Origin: Betaproteobacteria bacterium
Lineage (GTDB): Bacteria; Pseudomonadota; Gammaproteobacteria; Burkholderiales; Thiobacillaceae
Direction of reading: 5' to 3'
Assembly (NCBI GenBank): GCA_016219425.1
Contig: JACRNB010000012.1
Coordinates: 62,001 to 126,000, forward strand
Length of the DNA: 64,000 nucleotides
Shown: in pieces, positions 41,087 to 50,916 of the stretch
Position numbering within the stretch: the stretch's first letter is position 1
Layout: every line of letters begins with the position of its first letter
The notes under the pieces: model-generated
The model's database searches: none
The model's input: the letters and a program-made list of their open reading frames with translations, nothing else
What the model was told of the DNA's origin: nothing
Program-made: the position numbers and the translations under genes

Positions 41087-43650
41087 CCCGACTCTTTCCC
41101 CCCCTGCGCCTGCGCACCTTCATCCTTGGCATGTCCGCCCTCGTGGCCCTGGCCTTTTTCTGCGCGGGCTACTTCGTGTTGAGCCAGACCCTGGACCGCA
41201 CGGTGCGCGAAAACGCCCGCGTCGCCGCCGAAACCCAGGCCCGCATCGCCTTCGCAGGCATGTACCAGTTGATGAGCAACGGCTGGGACCGCGCCCGGCT
41301 GGAGGCCCACCTTCTTGCCGTGCAGAGCAGCATCGCCAACACCGGGACCGCCCTCGCGTTCCACCGCGGCAGCGGGGTGGAAGCGGAATACGGCCCGCAT
41401 GGCGAACCGGCCCGCGACGCCGGCATCCGCGCCGTGTACCAGGACGCCCGCCCCCGCAGCGAGACCCTGCAGGACGGCGTGCGCCACCTCATGCCCCTGG
41501 TGGCGGACGCCCGCTGCCTGTCCTGCCACCGTTCCGCCCATGCCGGCGAGGTGCTGGGCGTGATCGAGGCGCGTCAGGATTTCGCCCCCCTGCTGCGTCA
41601 GGCGCATCGTTCCCTCCTGCTCTGGCTGCTGGGCCTGGCCCCCCTGCTCCTGGCGGGGGCCGCCTTCGCCGTCTGGCGCGTCAACCGGAGGTTGGAACAG
41701 TCCCTCGCCGTGGTGGATACGGCGGTGGCGGAGGTCAGCCGGGTGCAAGACCTGCGGCATGTGCACTTCGACCGTGCGGACCTGGGGTTCGTTGAACTGA
41801 ACCAACTGTTCGCCCGCCTGGATGGCCTGGTGACCAAGCTGCGCGCGGTGGCGGTGGACAAGGACGTGCTCCTGTTCGAGATCCGGCTCATGGAGAAATT
41901 CGTCATCACCTCCGACGTGGTGCGCGACTGGTCCGACTACATCTCGCGCATGCTGGCCGAGATCAACACCGTGATGCCCACCCATGTCCTGTTCTCGGTA
42001 TTTCGCGTGGACGATGAGGTGTTCGACCTGGAGATCTTCTGGAGCCGTCCGCCCGACTCCGACACCCGCGACAGCATGGAGCAGCATGTGCGCGCCGTGG
42101 TGGCGGCGGACCCGCGCCTGGGCGGGCTGGCCCACGTCACCGTCACCCATCACGCCCCCGCCGACGGCGTTCCCATCCACCTGGATCAGCGCGCCGTGGT
42201 GCTGGAGACCAAGGCCCTGCTGCTGGAGCGCCCGCGCATCGGCGGCATTGTCGGCATCGGCGTACACGCCGCCACGGTGGGCGACGACACCCTGCGTCTG
42301 GTGGTGGACAGCATCCTGTCCACCATGCTCAACGTGGTGGGCTCGGTGAAGGCCATCCACAAATACACCCATGACATGGAGTACTACGCCACGCGCGACC
42401 CCCTCACCGACCTCTACAACCGGCGCGTGTTCTGGGAACTGTTCGAAGCCGAAGTGGCGCGCGCCCGGCGTCAGGGCGACAGCTTTGCCCTGGTGGTGCT
42501 GGACCTGGACAACTTCAAGCTCATCAATGACCACTACGGCCATGCTGCGGGGGACCGCTACCTCCAGGTCTTCGCCCACACCGCGCGCCAGTGCCTGCGG
42601 CCCGGCGACATCCTGGCCCGCTACGGCGGCGACGAGTTTGTCGCCCTGTTGCCGGACACCCTGCCGGACGCAGCGGAATCCGTGGCCGCGCGCATGCTGC
42701 ACGCCGTCGCCGCGATGCGGGTGGAAACCGAGCACGAAACCCTCTCCGGCAGCGCCTCGCTGGGGCTGGCGGTATTCCCGCTGCATGCGGACAACGCGCG
42801 CGACCTGTTCCTGTTTGCCGACACCCTGCTCTACAAGGCCAAGGCCGCAGGCAAGAACCGGGTCGCCATGCCGGATGAGGCGGACGTGGCGGCGGCCTTC
42901 CGCGACATGACGCGGCTCACCGCCAAGGTGGTGGAAGCGATCCAGGCCGGACGGGTGGAGCCCTGGTTCCAGCCCATAGTGGACCTGCGCAGCGGCGACA
43001 TCGTCGCCTATGAAGCCTTGTCCCGCCTGTCGCTGGAGGGCGAATCCATGGAGGCGTCGCGCTTCATCGAATACGCGGAAAAGGCCGGCGTGATCCACCG
43101 GCTTGATCTCCAGATCATGGATAAGGCCCTGCGCACGATGGCGGCGGAGGCCTTCCCCGGCCTGCTGTTCCTCAATCTGTCCCCGCGCGTCCTGAACGTG
43201 GCGGGCTTCCTGCGCGCCTTGCGCGAGACCTGCGCCGCCTGCGCCATCCCGCACGAGCGGGTGGTGCTGGAGATCACCGAACGCGACACCATGAAAAACC
43301 TCCTGGTGCTGGAAAAACTTGCGGCGGAACTCCGGCTGGGCGGCTTCAAGCTGGCCATCGACGACTTCGGTTCCGGCCTTTCCTCGTTCCAGTACCTGCG
43401 CCGCCTGCCGGTGGACTTCATCAAGATCGAAGGCGACTTCGTCCTCAACATGCTGGAGAGCGAAAAGGACCGGGCCTTCGTGGACACCATCCGCCACCTG
43501 GCCGCCAGCCTGAACATCCGCGTCATCGCCGAATATGTGGAATCGGCGGAGGTGCTGGAGGCCCTGCGCGAGATGGGGGTGGAAATGGCCCAGGGCTATC
43601 ACATCGGCCACCCCAGCCCGCACCTGCCGGCCCGGATCGATGCACAGTAA
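41083..43650 (+). CDS. GGDEF-EAL protein with periplasmic CxxCH (putative c-heme) sensor
   Basis: VADARCLSCHRSAHAGEVLGVIEAR; RYGGDEFVALLP; IVAYEALSRL and EAL-domain AIDDFGSGLSSFQYLRRLPVDFIKIEGDFV; start at ATG 41083. Confidence 0.9.
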   Translation: MTRLFPPLRLRTFILGMSALVALAFFCAGYFVLSQTLDRTVRENARVAAETQARIAFAGMYQLMSNGWDRARLEAHLLAVQSSIANTGTALAFHRGSGVEAEYGPHGEPARDAGIRAVYQDARPRSETLQDGVRHLMPLVADARCLSCHRSAHAGEVLGVIEARQDFAPLLRQAHRSLLLWLLGLAPLLLAGAAFAVWRVNRRLEQSLAVVDTAVAEVSRVQDLRHVHFDRADLGFVELNQLFARLDGLVTKLRAVAVDKDVLLFEIRLMEKFVITSDVVRDWSDYISRMLAEINTVMPTHVLFSVFRVDDEVFDLEIFWSRPPDSDTRDSMEQHVRAVVAADPRLGGLAHVTVTHHAPADGVPIHLDQRAVVLETKALLLERPRIGGIVGIGVHAATVGDDTLRLVVDSILSTMLNVVGSVKAIHKYTHDMEYYATRDPLTDLYNRRVFWELFEAEVARARRQGDSFALVVLDLDNFKLINDHYGHAAGDRYLQVFAHTARQCLRPGDILARYGGDEFVALLPDTLPDAAESVAARMLHAVAAMRVETEHETLSGSASLGLAVFPLHADNARDLFLFADTLLYKAKAAGKNRVAMPDEADVAAAFRDMTRLTAKVVEAIQAGRVEPWFQPIVDLRSGDIVAYEALSRLSLEGESMEASRFIEYAEKAGVIHRLDLQIMDKALRTMAAEAFPGLLFLNLSPRVLNVAGFLRALRETCAACAIPHERVVLEITERDTMKNLLVLEKLAAELRLGGFKLAIDDFGSGLSSFQYLRRLPVDFIKIEGDFVLNMLESEKDRAFVDTIRHLAASLNIRVIAEYVESAEVLEALREMGVEMAQGYHIGHPSPHLPARIDAQ

Positions 43651-45913
43651 GGAGAACTCCCGCCTGACTCCGCCGCGCCTGCTCCACAGCCTGCGCACCC
43701 GCCTGATGCTGCTCATGCTGCTCGCGGCGCTGCCCGCCTTCGTCGTCATCTTCCATCTGGCCCATGAGCAGCGCGACGCCAGCGACCTGCGCTACCACCA
43801 CCTCGCCCTCACCCAGGCGCGTTCACTCGCCGCCGAGCACGAGAAGAACTTCGCTCAGGCGCGCCTGCTGCTGGCCACCCTGGCGCAATACCCGGACCTG
43901 CGGCGGAACCCGAACTGCCAACGTCTGCTTGCCGCCGCCCATGCGCGCGCGCCGCAACACGTCGCCAACCTGCTGGTGGCCGGCGCGGACGGGTGGATCC
44001 ATTGCAGCGCGCTGAATCCGGAACGGCGTATCCACGCCGGCGACATGTCCTGGTTCCAGGGCGCGCTGAAGGCGGACGGCCCGCGCGTCGGCGAGTACCA
44101 CCTGAGCCGGCGCACCGGACAACCCACCATCCTCGTCACCCACACCCTGCGCGACCGGCGGGGCCGGGTGGAGGCGGTGATCGGCGCGGCCCTGGATCTG
44201 TCCTGGCTGCCGCGCCAGCCCTTTCTGGACGGCATTCCCAAGGAGGCCGCCTACGGCATCTTCGACCCGCAGGGAGAGAACCTGCTGCACTACCCGGCGC
44301 TGGCGTCGGCGTCGGCGGCGGCGCATATCGGCGCGCTGCCGCTCTGGCGCACCATCTCCCGGCTGGAGACGGCGTCCGTGTTTCACGCCCCGGACCCGGA
44401 GGGCCATGAGCGCCTGTTCGCGTATGCCCCGCTCGGGCCGGGGGAGCGCCCGTACGCAAGACTGCTCGTGGGCATACCCGCCGAAGCGGCCAACGCCGAG
44501 GCGCGCAGCACCCTCCAGGCGGGCCTCACCGGCCTGGCCGTGGCCATGCTGCTGGGACTGGGTTTCGGCTGGGCGGGCGCGTCCGCGCTGGTGCTGCGGC
44601 CCCTGCGCCCCATCCTGCAAACCGTCACGCGCGTGGCGGGCGGCGATCTCACCGCGCGCACGGGCGCCCCCGCCGGGGGCTGCGAGATCAACCGCCTGGG
44701 CGGCGCCATCGACGCCATGGCCCAGGCCCTGCAGGAGCGGGAACAGGCCCTGCGCGACAGCAGCAACCGGCTCGCCAGTCTCATCGACAACATGCCGGGC
44801 ACGGTCTTCCGTTGCACCATCGCCTTTCCCTGGCGGGTGGAGCACATCGGCGCACCCGTGCGGCAGCTCACCGGCATCGACATGGAGCGCTTCCTGCACG
44901 GCGAAGCAGCCTATGGCGACCTGGTCCACCCGGACGACCTGCCGGGCGTGGAACAGGAGATCGCCCAGGCGGTGGCGGAAGGGCGCGAATACAGCATCGA
45001 ATACCGCGTCCGCCATGTGGACGGGAGCTGGCGCTGGGCCTTCGAGCAGGGACATGCGACGTGTGATGACACGGGCCAGCCCCGCTGGCTGGACGGGGTG
45101 ATCCTGGACGTCAGCGCGCGCAAGCGGCTGGAGGAAGAACAGGAACGCCTCCAGCTCCAACTTCAGCAGGCGCAGAAGCTGGAGGCATTGGGGCAGCTCA
45201 CGGGCGGCATCGCCCACGACTTCAACAACATCCTCTCCAGCGTGCTGGGCTTTTCCAAGCTGGCCTTGCGCCGCCATGTCCCCGACGCAGAGGGCGAACT
45301 GGCCGGCTACCTGCGCGAGATCATCGTCGCGGGCGAACGTGCGCGCGACCTGGTGGCCAAGCTCCTGACCTTCGGGCGCAGCCAGCCGGGGCGGGGCGGC
45401 GGGCGCGTCGCCCCCCTGCCGCTGGCCAGGGAGGCGGTGAAGATGCTGGCCGCCGCCATCCCCGCCAGCATCCGCATCGAAACCCGTTTTGCGGAAGCGC
45501 TGCCGGACCTCGCCCTGGACGCGGTGGCGTTCCACCAGATCCTGGTCAATCTGGTCATCAACGCGCGCGACGCGGTGGGCGAAAAGGGCTGGATCGTGGT
45601 GGACCTGGAACAGGTGCGCGTGGAACCGCGCGAGTGTTCCGCCTGCCACGTCCTGTTCTCCGGCGAGTTCGTCCGGCTCACCGTGATGGACGACGGTGCG
45701 GGCATCGCGGCGGATCAGTTACCGCGCATCTTCGAGCCGTTCTTCACCACCAAGGAAGTGGGCAAGGGCAGCGGCATGGGCCTGGCCGTGGTGCACGGCC
45801 TGGTGAACCGGGCCGGAGGGCATTTCAAGGTGGAATCCGAACCGGGCCGGGGGACGCGTTTCCAGGTGTTCCTGCCGCCGGTTTCAGCGGGGGCGCCAGC
45901 GCCGCAGGGTTAG
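43640..45913 (+). CDS. Cache/HAMP/PAS sensor histidine kinase
   Basis: Cache-like periplasmic region, [53 protein letters not shown]; start at ATG 43640. Confidence 0.88.
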   Translation: MHSKENSRLTPPRLLHSLRTRLMLLMLLAALPAFVVIFHLAHEQRDASDLRYHHLALTQARSLAAEHEKNFAQARLLLATLAQYPDLRRNPNCQRLLAAAHARAPQHVANLLVAGADGWIHCSALNPERRIHAGDMSWFQGALKADGPRVGEYHLSRRTGQPTILVTHTLRDRRGRVEAVIGAALDLSWLPRQPFLDGIPKEAAYGIFDPQGENLLHYPALASASAAAHIGALPLWRTISRLETASVFHAPDPEGHERLFAYAPLGPGERPYARLLVGIPAEAANAEARSTLQAGLTGLAVAMLLGLGFGWAGASALVLRPLRPILQTVTRVAGGDLTARTGAPAGGCEINRLGGAIDAMAQALQEREQALRDSSNRLASLIDNMPGTVFRCTIAFPWRVEHIGAPVRQLTGIDMERFLHGEAAYGDLVHPDDLPGVEQEIAQAVAEGREYSIEYRVRHVDGSWRWAFEQGHATCDDTGQPRWLDGVILDVSARKRLEEEQERLQLQLQQAQKLEALGQLTGGIAHDFNNILSSVLGFSKLALRRHVPDAEGELAGYLREIIVAGERARDLVAKLLTFGRSQPGRGGGRVAPLPLAREAVKMLAAAIPASIRIETRFAEALPDLALDAVAFHQILVNLVINARDAVGEKGWIVVDLEQVRVEPRECSACHVLFSGEFVRLTVMDDGAGIAADQLPRIFEPFFTTKEVGKGSGMGLAVVHGLVNRAGGHFKVESEPGRGTRFQVFLPPVSAGAPAPQG

Positions 45914-47983
45914 CGCGTTGGTCACCACGGACACCGACGACAGCGCCATGGCGGCCCCGGCAATCACCGGATTCAACAGCCCCGCCGCCGCCAGCGGCAG
46001 CCCCAGCACGTTGTAGAAGAAGGCGAAAAACAGGTTCTGGCGGATCTTTTTCATCGCCGCCCGCGACAGTTCCACCGCATCCGCCAGACCGTGCAGGTCC
46101 GCCCGCATCAAGGTGATGTCCGCCGTTTCCAGGGCGATGTCGCTGCCCCCCGCCAGGCTGAAACTCACATCGGCGGCGGCCAGGGCCGGGGCGTCGTTGA
46201 CGCCGTCCCCCGCCATGCCCGTCACGCCCCCCTCCGCCTTCAGCGCCGCCACCGCCGCCGCCTTGTCCTGGGGGCGCACGCGGGCGCGGAATTCGCGGAT
46301 GCCGACCTCGCGGGCGATGGCGGCGGCGGTCTCCTCGTTGTCGCCGGTGAGCATGATGACGCGCACCCCCAGAGCGTTCAGCCGCGCCACGGCGGCGGCG
46401 GAGGTGGGACGCAAGCGGTCGGCCAGATCGAAACGGCCCAGGATGGCCCCCTCCTGCGTCAAAACCACCGACGTCACACCCTCTCCCCCAGGAGGAGAGG
46501 AGGACAGCGCCAACGCCCGCCCCTCCACCACCCCCGCCACGCCCTCGCCGGGGCGGTTCTCAAACCCCGTCACTGCCGGCAGGGCCAGACCCCTTTCCGC
46601 AGCCGCCGCCAGCAGGGCCAGGGCGATGGGGTGGGTGCTGCCCTGTTCCAGGGCTGCGGCCAGACGCAGCCGTTCCGCATCCGGCGTCCCCAGCAGCGCC
46701 ATGCGCCCCTCGGTCAGGGTTCCGGTCTTGTCCAGCACCAGCACGGTCAACTTTTCCGCCCGCTCCAGGGCCTGGGCCTCCCGCACCAGGATGCCCAGTT
46801 GCGCGCCGCGCCCCAGGCCCACCATCACCGCCGTGGGGGTGGCCAGCCCCAGGGCGCAGGGGCAGGCGATCACCAGCACCGCCACAGCAGGGATCAGGCT
46901 TTGCGTCCAGTCCTGCGTGGCCAGCCACCAGCCGAGGAAGGTCAGCGCCGCCAGCGCCAGCACCACCGGCACGAACACCCCGGATACCCGATCCGCCAGG
47001 CGCTGGATGGGGGCCTTGGAGCCCTGGGCCGTCTCGGTCAGACGCACGATCTCCATGAGCTGGGTGTGCGCCCCCACCCCCTCCGCCTGCACCCGCAGCA
47101 GACCTTCCAGGTTCTGCGTCCCCGCGTGCACCGTGTCGCCGGGGCGCTTGGTCAGGGGCAGGCTCTCCCCCGTCAGCAGGCTTTCATCCATGCCGGAGAC
47201 CCCTTCCAGCACCACTCCGTCCACCGGCGTCCGCTCTCCGGCCCGCACCAGTACGACATCGCCCACGCGCAGTTGGGCCGCTTCCACCGCCACGATCTCG
47301 CCGTCCCGCTCCACCCGCGCCGTGCGGGGTTGCAGGCCGATGAGCTGTTCGATGGCCGCCGAGGTGCGGGTCTTGGCGCGGGCCTCCAGCAGCTTGCCCA
47401 GACGCACCAGGGTGATGATCGCGGCGCTGGCCTCGAAATAGACGTGGCCGCCGTTGAACATCAAAAACACGCTGAAGAAGTAGGCCGCGCTGGTGCCCAG
47501 GGCCACCAGCACATCCATGTTGGCGCCGCCGCCGCGCAGGGCGTTCCAGCCGCCCTGGTAGAAGCGCCAGCCGGCCCAGAACTGCACCGGCGTCGCCAGC
47601 AGGAGCTGCGCCCAGTTCGGCAGCATCAGGTCATGCCGGCCCGTGAACATGATCCCCATCTGGAGTACCAGGGGCAGGGTGAGCAGGGCGGCAATGAGGA
47701 ACTCCAGGCGTTCGCGCCGGTAGGCGGCTTCCTTCCTGGCCTTGGTCTCGGCCCGGGAGGTCTCGGTGATGGGCGAGGCGGTGAAGCCCGCCCGCGCCAC
47801 CGCCGCGACGATGGCTGCCGCATCCGTCAGGTCCGGCGTGTAACGCACCCGCGCCTTCTCCGTGGCCAGATTCACCCGCGCCTCCACGCCGGGGGTCTGG
47901 TTCAGCACCCGCTCCAGGCGAGCGGAACAGGCGGCGCAGGTCATGCCGGCAATGGAGAGGTCCAGGGGGATGCGAGGGCTCAT
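45884..47983 (-). CDS. copA: Heavy-metal P1B-type ATPase, copper type (CopA-like)
   Basis: HMA CAACSARLE, CPCALGLATPTAVMVGLG, DKTGTLTEG, MAGDGVNDAPALAAADV. Confidence 0.93.
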   Translation of the reverse strand: MSPRIPLDLSIAGMTCAACSARLERVLNQTPGVEARVNLATEKARVRYTPDLTDAAAIVAAVARAGFTASPITETSRAETKARKEAAYRRERLEFLIAALLTLPLVLQMGIMFTGRHDLMLPNWAQLLLATPVQFWAGWRFYQGGWNALRGGGANMDVLVALGTSAAYFFSVFLMFNGGHVYFEASAAIITLVRLGKLLEARAKTRTSAAIEQLIGLQPRTARVERDGEIVAVEAAQLRVGDVVLVRAGERTPVDGVVLEGVSGMDESLLTGESLPLTKRPGDTVHAGTQNLEGLLRVQAEGVGAHTQLMEIVRLTETAQGSKAPIQRLADRVSGVFVPVVLALAALTFLGWWLATQDWTQSLIPAVAVLVIACPCALGLATPTAVMVGLGRGAQLGILVREAQALERAEKLTVLVLDKTGTLTEGRMALLGTPDAERLRLAAALEQGSTHPIALALLAAAAERGLALPAVTGFENRPGEGVAGVVEGRALALSSSPPGGEGVTSVVLTQEGAILGRFDLADRLRPTSAAAVARLNALGVRVIMLTGDNEETAAAIAREVGIREFRARVRPQDKAAAVAALKAEGGVTGMAGDGVNDAPALAAADVSFSLAGGSDIALETADITLMRADLHGLADAVELSRAAMKKIRQNLFFAFFYNVLGLPLAAAGLLNPVIAGAAMALSSVSVVTNALTLRRWRPR

Positions 47984-48139
47984 GGCGAGGAGGAAATGGA
48001 GCGACGGGGCATTGTAGGAGCTTGAATCCGGCGCGAGGTTTCCGCCTCCCGCGTGTAGGCCTGCGCCGATACCGTCGCGCCGTCCCCGCGGCTACGCTCG
48101 CCAGCCGCAATTCCATGGCCGGAATCTGGTCTTGGGAGG

Positions 48140-50047
48140 GTGCGGTGCAAGAGGACAACGCGTGTGGACGATTCCCAACAGGCTGGGGACAGGATGAATG
48201 GGGCCGCCTCCGGCCCGGAGGCGGCGGATCGCGTTCCGGTTCGGGCGACTTCCGCCCATGCCGGGGCAATGTGGCAAGCGTTCCAGGGCTGGCCGGAGGG
48301 GGAGTCCTTGCATGGGGTGGCGACCCTGGCGTCCCAGATCACCCAATGCCCGATGGCGGCGGTCTCGCTGAAGGACAGTCAGAACCCCTGGTTCAATGCC
48401 CGTGTGGGGCTGGATGACGCCGCGCCTTCCCGCTCTGCGGCCTTCTGCGCCCATGCCCTTCAGGGCGGTGAACTGTTCGAGGTGGAAGACGCCCGCCTGG
48501 ATTCGCGCTTTGCCAATAACCCCGTGGTGCAGGGTGAAGCGGCCATCCGTTACTACTGCGGCATACCCCTGATCTCGGCGGCGGGCGAGCCGTTGGGCGT
48601 TCTGTGCGTGATGGACCATTGGCCGCGCCGTCTGGAGCCCGCCCAGCGCAAGGCCTTGGCGCTGCTGGCCGGCAGCCTGACGGCCCTGGCGCAGCAGCGC
48701 ATCCAGTTGCGCTGCCTGGAAGACGAGATCGTGCGCCGCCGCCACGCCGAGCAGCAGGCCCTGCATCTGGCCTCACGGGACGCTCTTACCGGGCTGGTGA
48801 ACCGCGCTGCGCTCATGGATCGTCTGGATCACGCCATGAAGAGCGCCGCCCGCAATGGTGCGCAGGTCGCCTTTCTGTTCATGGACCTGGACGGCTTCAA
48901 GATGGTCAACGACAGCCTTGGCCATGCCGTGGGGGACGACATCCTGATTCATACCGCGGAGCGCCTGCGGCTGAATCTGCGCGAGTCGGACACGGTGGCG
49001 CGGCTGGGGAGCGATGAATTCGGCGTGGTGCTGGAACTGGCGGACGAGGATCACATCCCCGCGCACATGGCACTCAAGCTGCTGCAAGCCATGGCCGCTC
49101 CGTTTCTGGTGGGGAACATGCAGCTTTCGGTGCAGGGTTGCATCGGCATTGCCTGCTATCCGGAACACGCCGACACCCCGGAGACCCTGGTGCAGGCCGC
49201 CGACCTGGCCCTGTGTCACGCCAAGTCGCGGGGCCGGGGCCGCCATGCCGTGTTCATCAAGGAGATGAACCGCCAGGCCGTGGAACGGGTGACGCTGGAG
49301 CAGGATCTGCGCGAAGCCCTGGATGGGGACGAATTCCTGCTTCAGTACCAACCCCAGGTGGCGTTGAACGGGACAGGCCTGAGCGGTCTGGAGGCCCTGG
49401 TGCGCTGGCGTCATCCGCGTCTTGGCCTTACCGCCCCGGCCCGTTTCATCCCCCTGGCGGAGGAGTCCGGCCTCATCGCCCCTCTGGGGCTGCGTGTGCT
49501 GGATCTGGCTCTGGCGCAGGTCCGGTCCTGGCTGGATCTGGGGTTCTCCCCGCCGCGCGTGGCGGTGAACGTCTCCCCCCTGCAACTGCGCCACGGCTTC
49601 GACGCCCAGGTGCGGGAGCGGCTGAAGCGCCATGGCGTCGAGGCGCGCCGCCTGGAGATCGAGATCACCGAGAGCGCCCTGTCCAGCGATGACGCCGAGA
49701 TCGTGGAGGTGATCGAGGCTCTGCACCGCATGGGCGTCTCCATCGCCGTGGACGACTTCGGCGTGGGCTATTCCTCCTTTGCCCTGTTGCGTCGCTTGCC
49801 GCTCTCCACCCTCAAGATCGACCGCAGCTTCGTCCAGGATGTGGCCACCAGCCGGCGCGACGCTGCCATCGTCCAGGCCATCATCCAGATGGGCCGCGGC
49901 ATGGGTATGCGTCTGCTGGCGGAAGGGGTGGAGGCGGAAGAGCAACAAGCGGCCCTGCGCGCCCTGGCCTGCGACGACCAACAGGGCCATCTCATCAGCC
50001 GCCCCCTGGACCCGGATGGCTGCATTGTCTGGATGGGCCGAGCGTGA
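48140..50047 (+). CDS. GAF-GGDEF-EAL protein
   Basis: GAF region, variant RLGSDEFGVVLEL, EAL motif SGLEALVRWRHPRLGL; ATG 48194 is an alternative start. Confidence 0.88.
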   Translation: MRCKRTTRVDDSQQAGDRMNGAASGPEAADRVPVRATSAHAGAMWQAFQGWPEGESLHGVATLASQITQCPMAAVSLKDSQNPWFNARVGLDDAAPSRSAAFCAHALQGGELFEVEDARLDSRFANNPVVQGEAAIRYYCGIPLISAAGEPLGVLCVMDHWPRRLEPAQRKALALLAGSLTALAQQRIQLRCLEDEIVRRRHAEQQALHLASRDALTGLVNRAALMDRLDHAMKSAARNGAQVAFLFMDLDGFKMVNDSLGHAVGDDILIHTAERLRLNLRESDTVARLGSDEFGVVLELADEDHIPAHMALKLLQAMAAPFLVGNMQLSVQGCIGIACYPEHADTPETLVQAADLALCHAKSRGRGRHAVFIKEMNRQAVERVTLEQDLREALDGDEFLLQYQPQVALNGTGLSGLEALVRWRHPRLGLTAPARFIPLAEESGLIAPLGLRVLDLALAQVRSWLDLGFSPPRVAVNVSPLQLRHGFDAQVRERLKRHGVEARRLEIEITESALSSDDAEIVEVIEALHRMGVSIAVDDFGVGYSSFALLRRLPLSTLKIDRSFVQDVATSRRDAAIVQAIIQMGRGMGMRLLAEGVEAEEQQAALRALACDDQQGHLISRPLDPDGCIVWMGRA

Positions 50048-50132
50048 ACAGGGATGCTCATTGGGAATGGTTCGCAACCAAAGTGGGTGTGCCGGGTCTT
50101 ACCACTGACCCCCTTCCACGGAGGGGCGCGGT

Positions 50133-50759
50133 ATGAGCCTCCGGTTTCTCCTGATCGACGATCACCCCCTGATGTGCAAGGGCGCGCGCCATGCCCTGCT
50201 GGAATCCTGGCCCGATGCCCATGTGGACGAGCGCCACGACCTCGAATCCGCCCTGAAACTGTTGGACCGGCATGACTACGATCTGGTGTTGCTGGATCTG
50301 GGTCTGCCTGACAGCCATGGCACGGAGGCTCTGCTGGCCTGCAAGGGCCGCACCCGCGCGCCCGTTCTGGTGTGTTCGCGCCATGGCGAGGATCAGTTCG
50401 CCCTTTCGACATTGCGGGCGGGGGCGGTGGGCTATCTGCCCAAGAGCCGTAGCGTGGAGGAGTTTCTGCGCGCCGTGCATCGCGCCCTGGCGGGCCGTCG
50501 CTACATCAGCGAACGCCTGGCGGAACGTCTGGTGCGGGGCGAGGCGGACGGCGATGCGCCACCCCATGTTTTGCTCTCCGCCCAGGAGCGCCGCGTCCTC
50601 CTGTTCCTGGCCGACGGCCTCACGATCAACGACGCCGCCGCGCGCATGGGCATCTCCCCCAAGACCGTGAGCACCTATCGCAGCCGCCTGCTGGACAAAC
50701 TGGGGCTGGATTCCAATGCGGCCCTGGTGCGGTATTGCCTGGAGCACGGCCTGGTGTAG
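50133..50759 (+). CDS. LuxR/NarL-family response regulator
   Basis: Receiver LLIDDHPLMCKGARHAL; HTH LSAQERRVLLFLADGLTINDAAARMGISPKTVSTYRSRLLDKLGLDS. Confidence 0.93.
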   Translation: MSLRFLLIDDHPLMCKGARHALLESWPDAHVDERHDLESALKLLDRHDYDLVLLDLGLPDSHGTEALLACKGRTRAPVLVCSRHGEDQFALSTLRAGAVGYLPKSRSVEEFLRAVHRALAGRRYISERLAERLVRGEADGDAPPHVLLSAQERRVLLFLADGLTINDAAARMGISPKTVSTYRSRLLDKLGLDSNAALVRYCLEHGLV

Positions 50760-50916
50760 TCGGGAATGGTGTCGGATTCCTTTACGTTGCCACCCGGTTC
50801 AATAAGTAATTCTTATGTAAGTGACTGAATTCAGGGCTTGAATGGGTTCTGGCGTGGGGTTTGCTTATGCTGTTGCGCAGCAGCATTTTTTGCGCAACGC
50901 ATTACCGGAGACCCCC

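Noticed and set aside
40948-43749. 933-aa minus-strand ORF
   Set aside because: Antisense to a clear GGDEF-EAL gene; low-complexity Gly/His/Gln composition typical of antisense frames in high-GC DNA.
40390-45660. c-type heme sites in the two kinases (CHVCH, CSACH)
   Set aside because: The motifs are in the cytoplasmic ATPase domain, where covalent heme c attachment is not expected; reported as possible zinc/redox sites instead.
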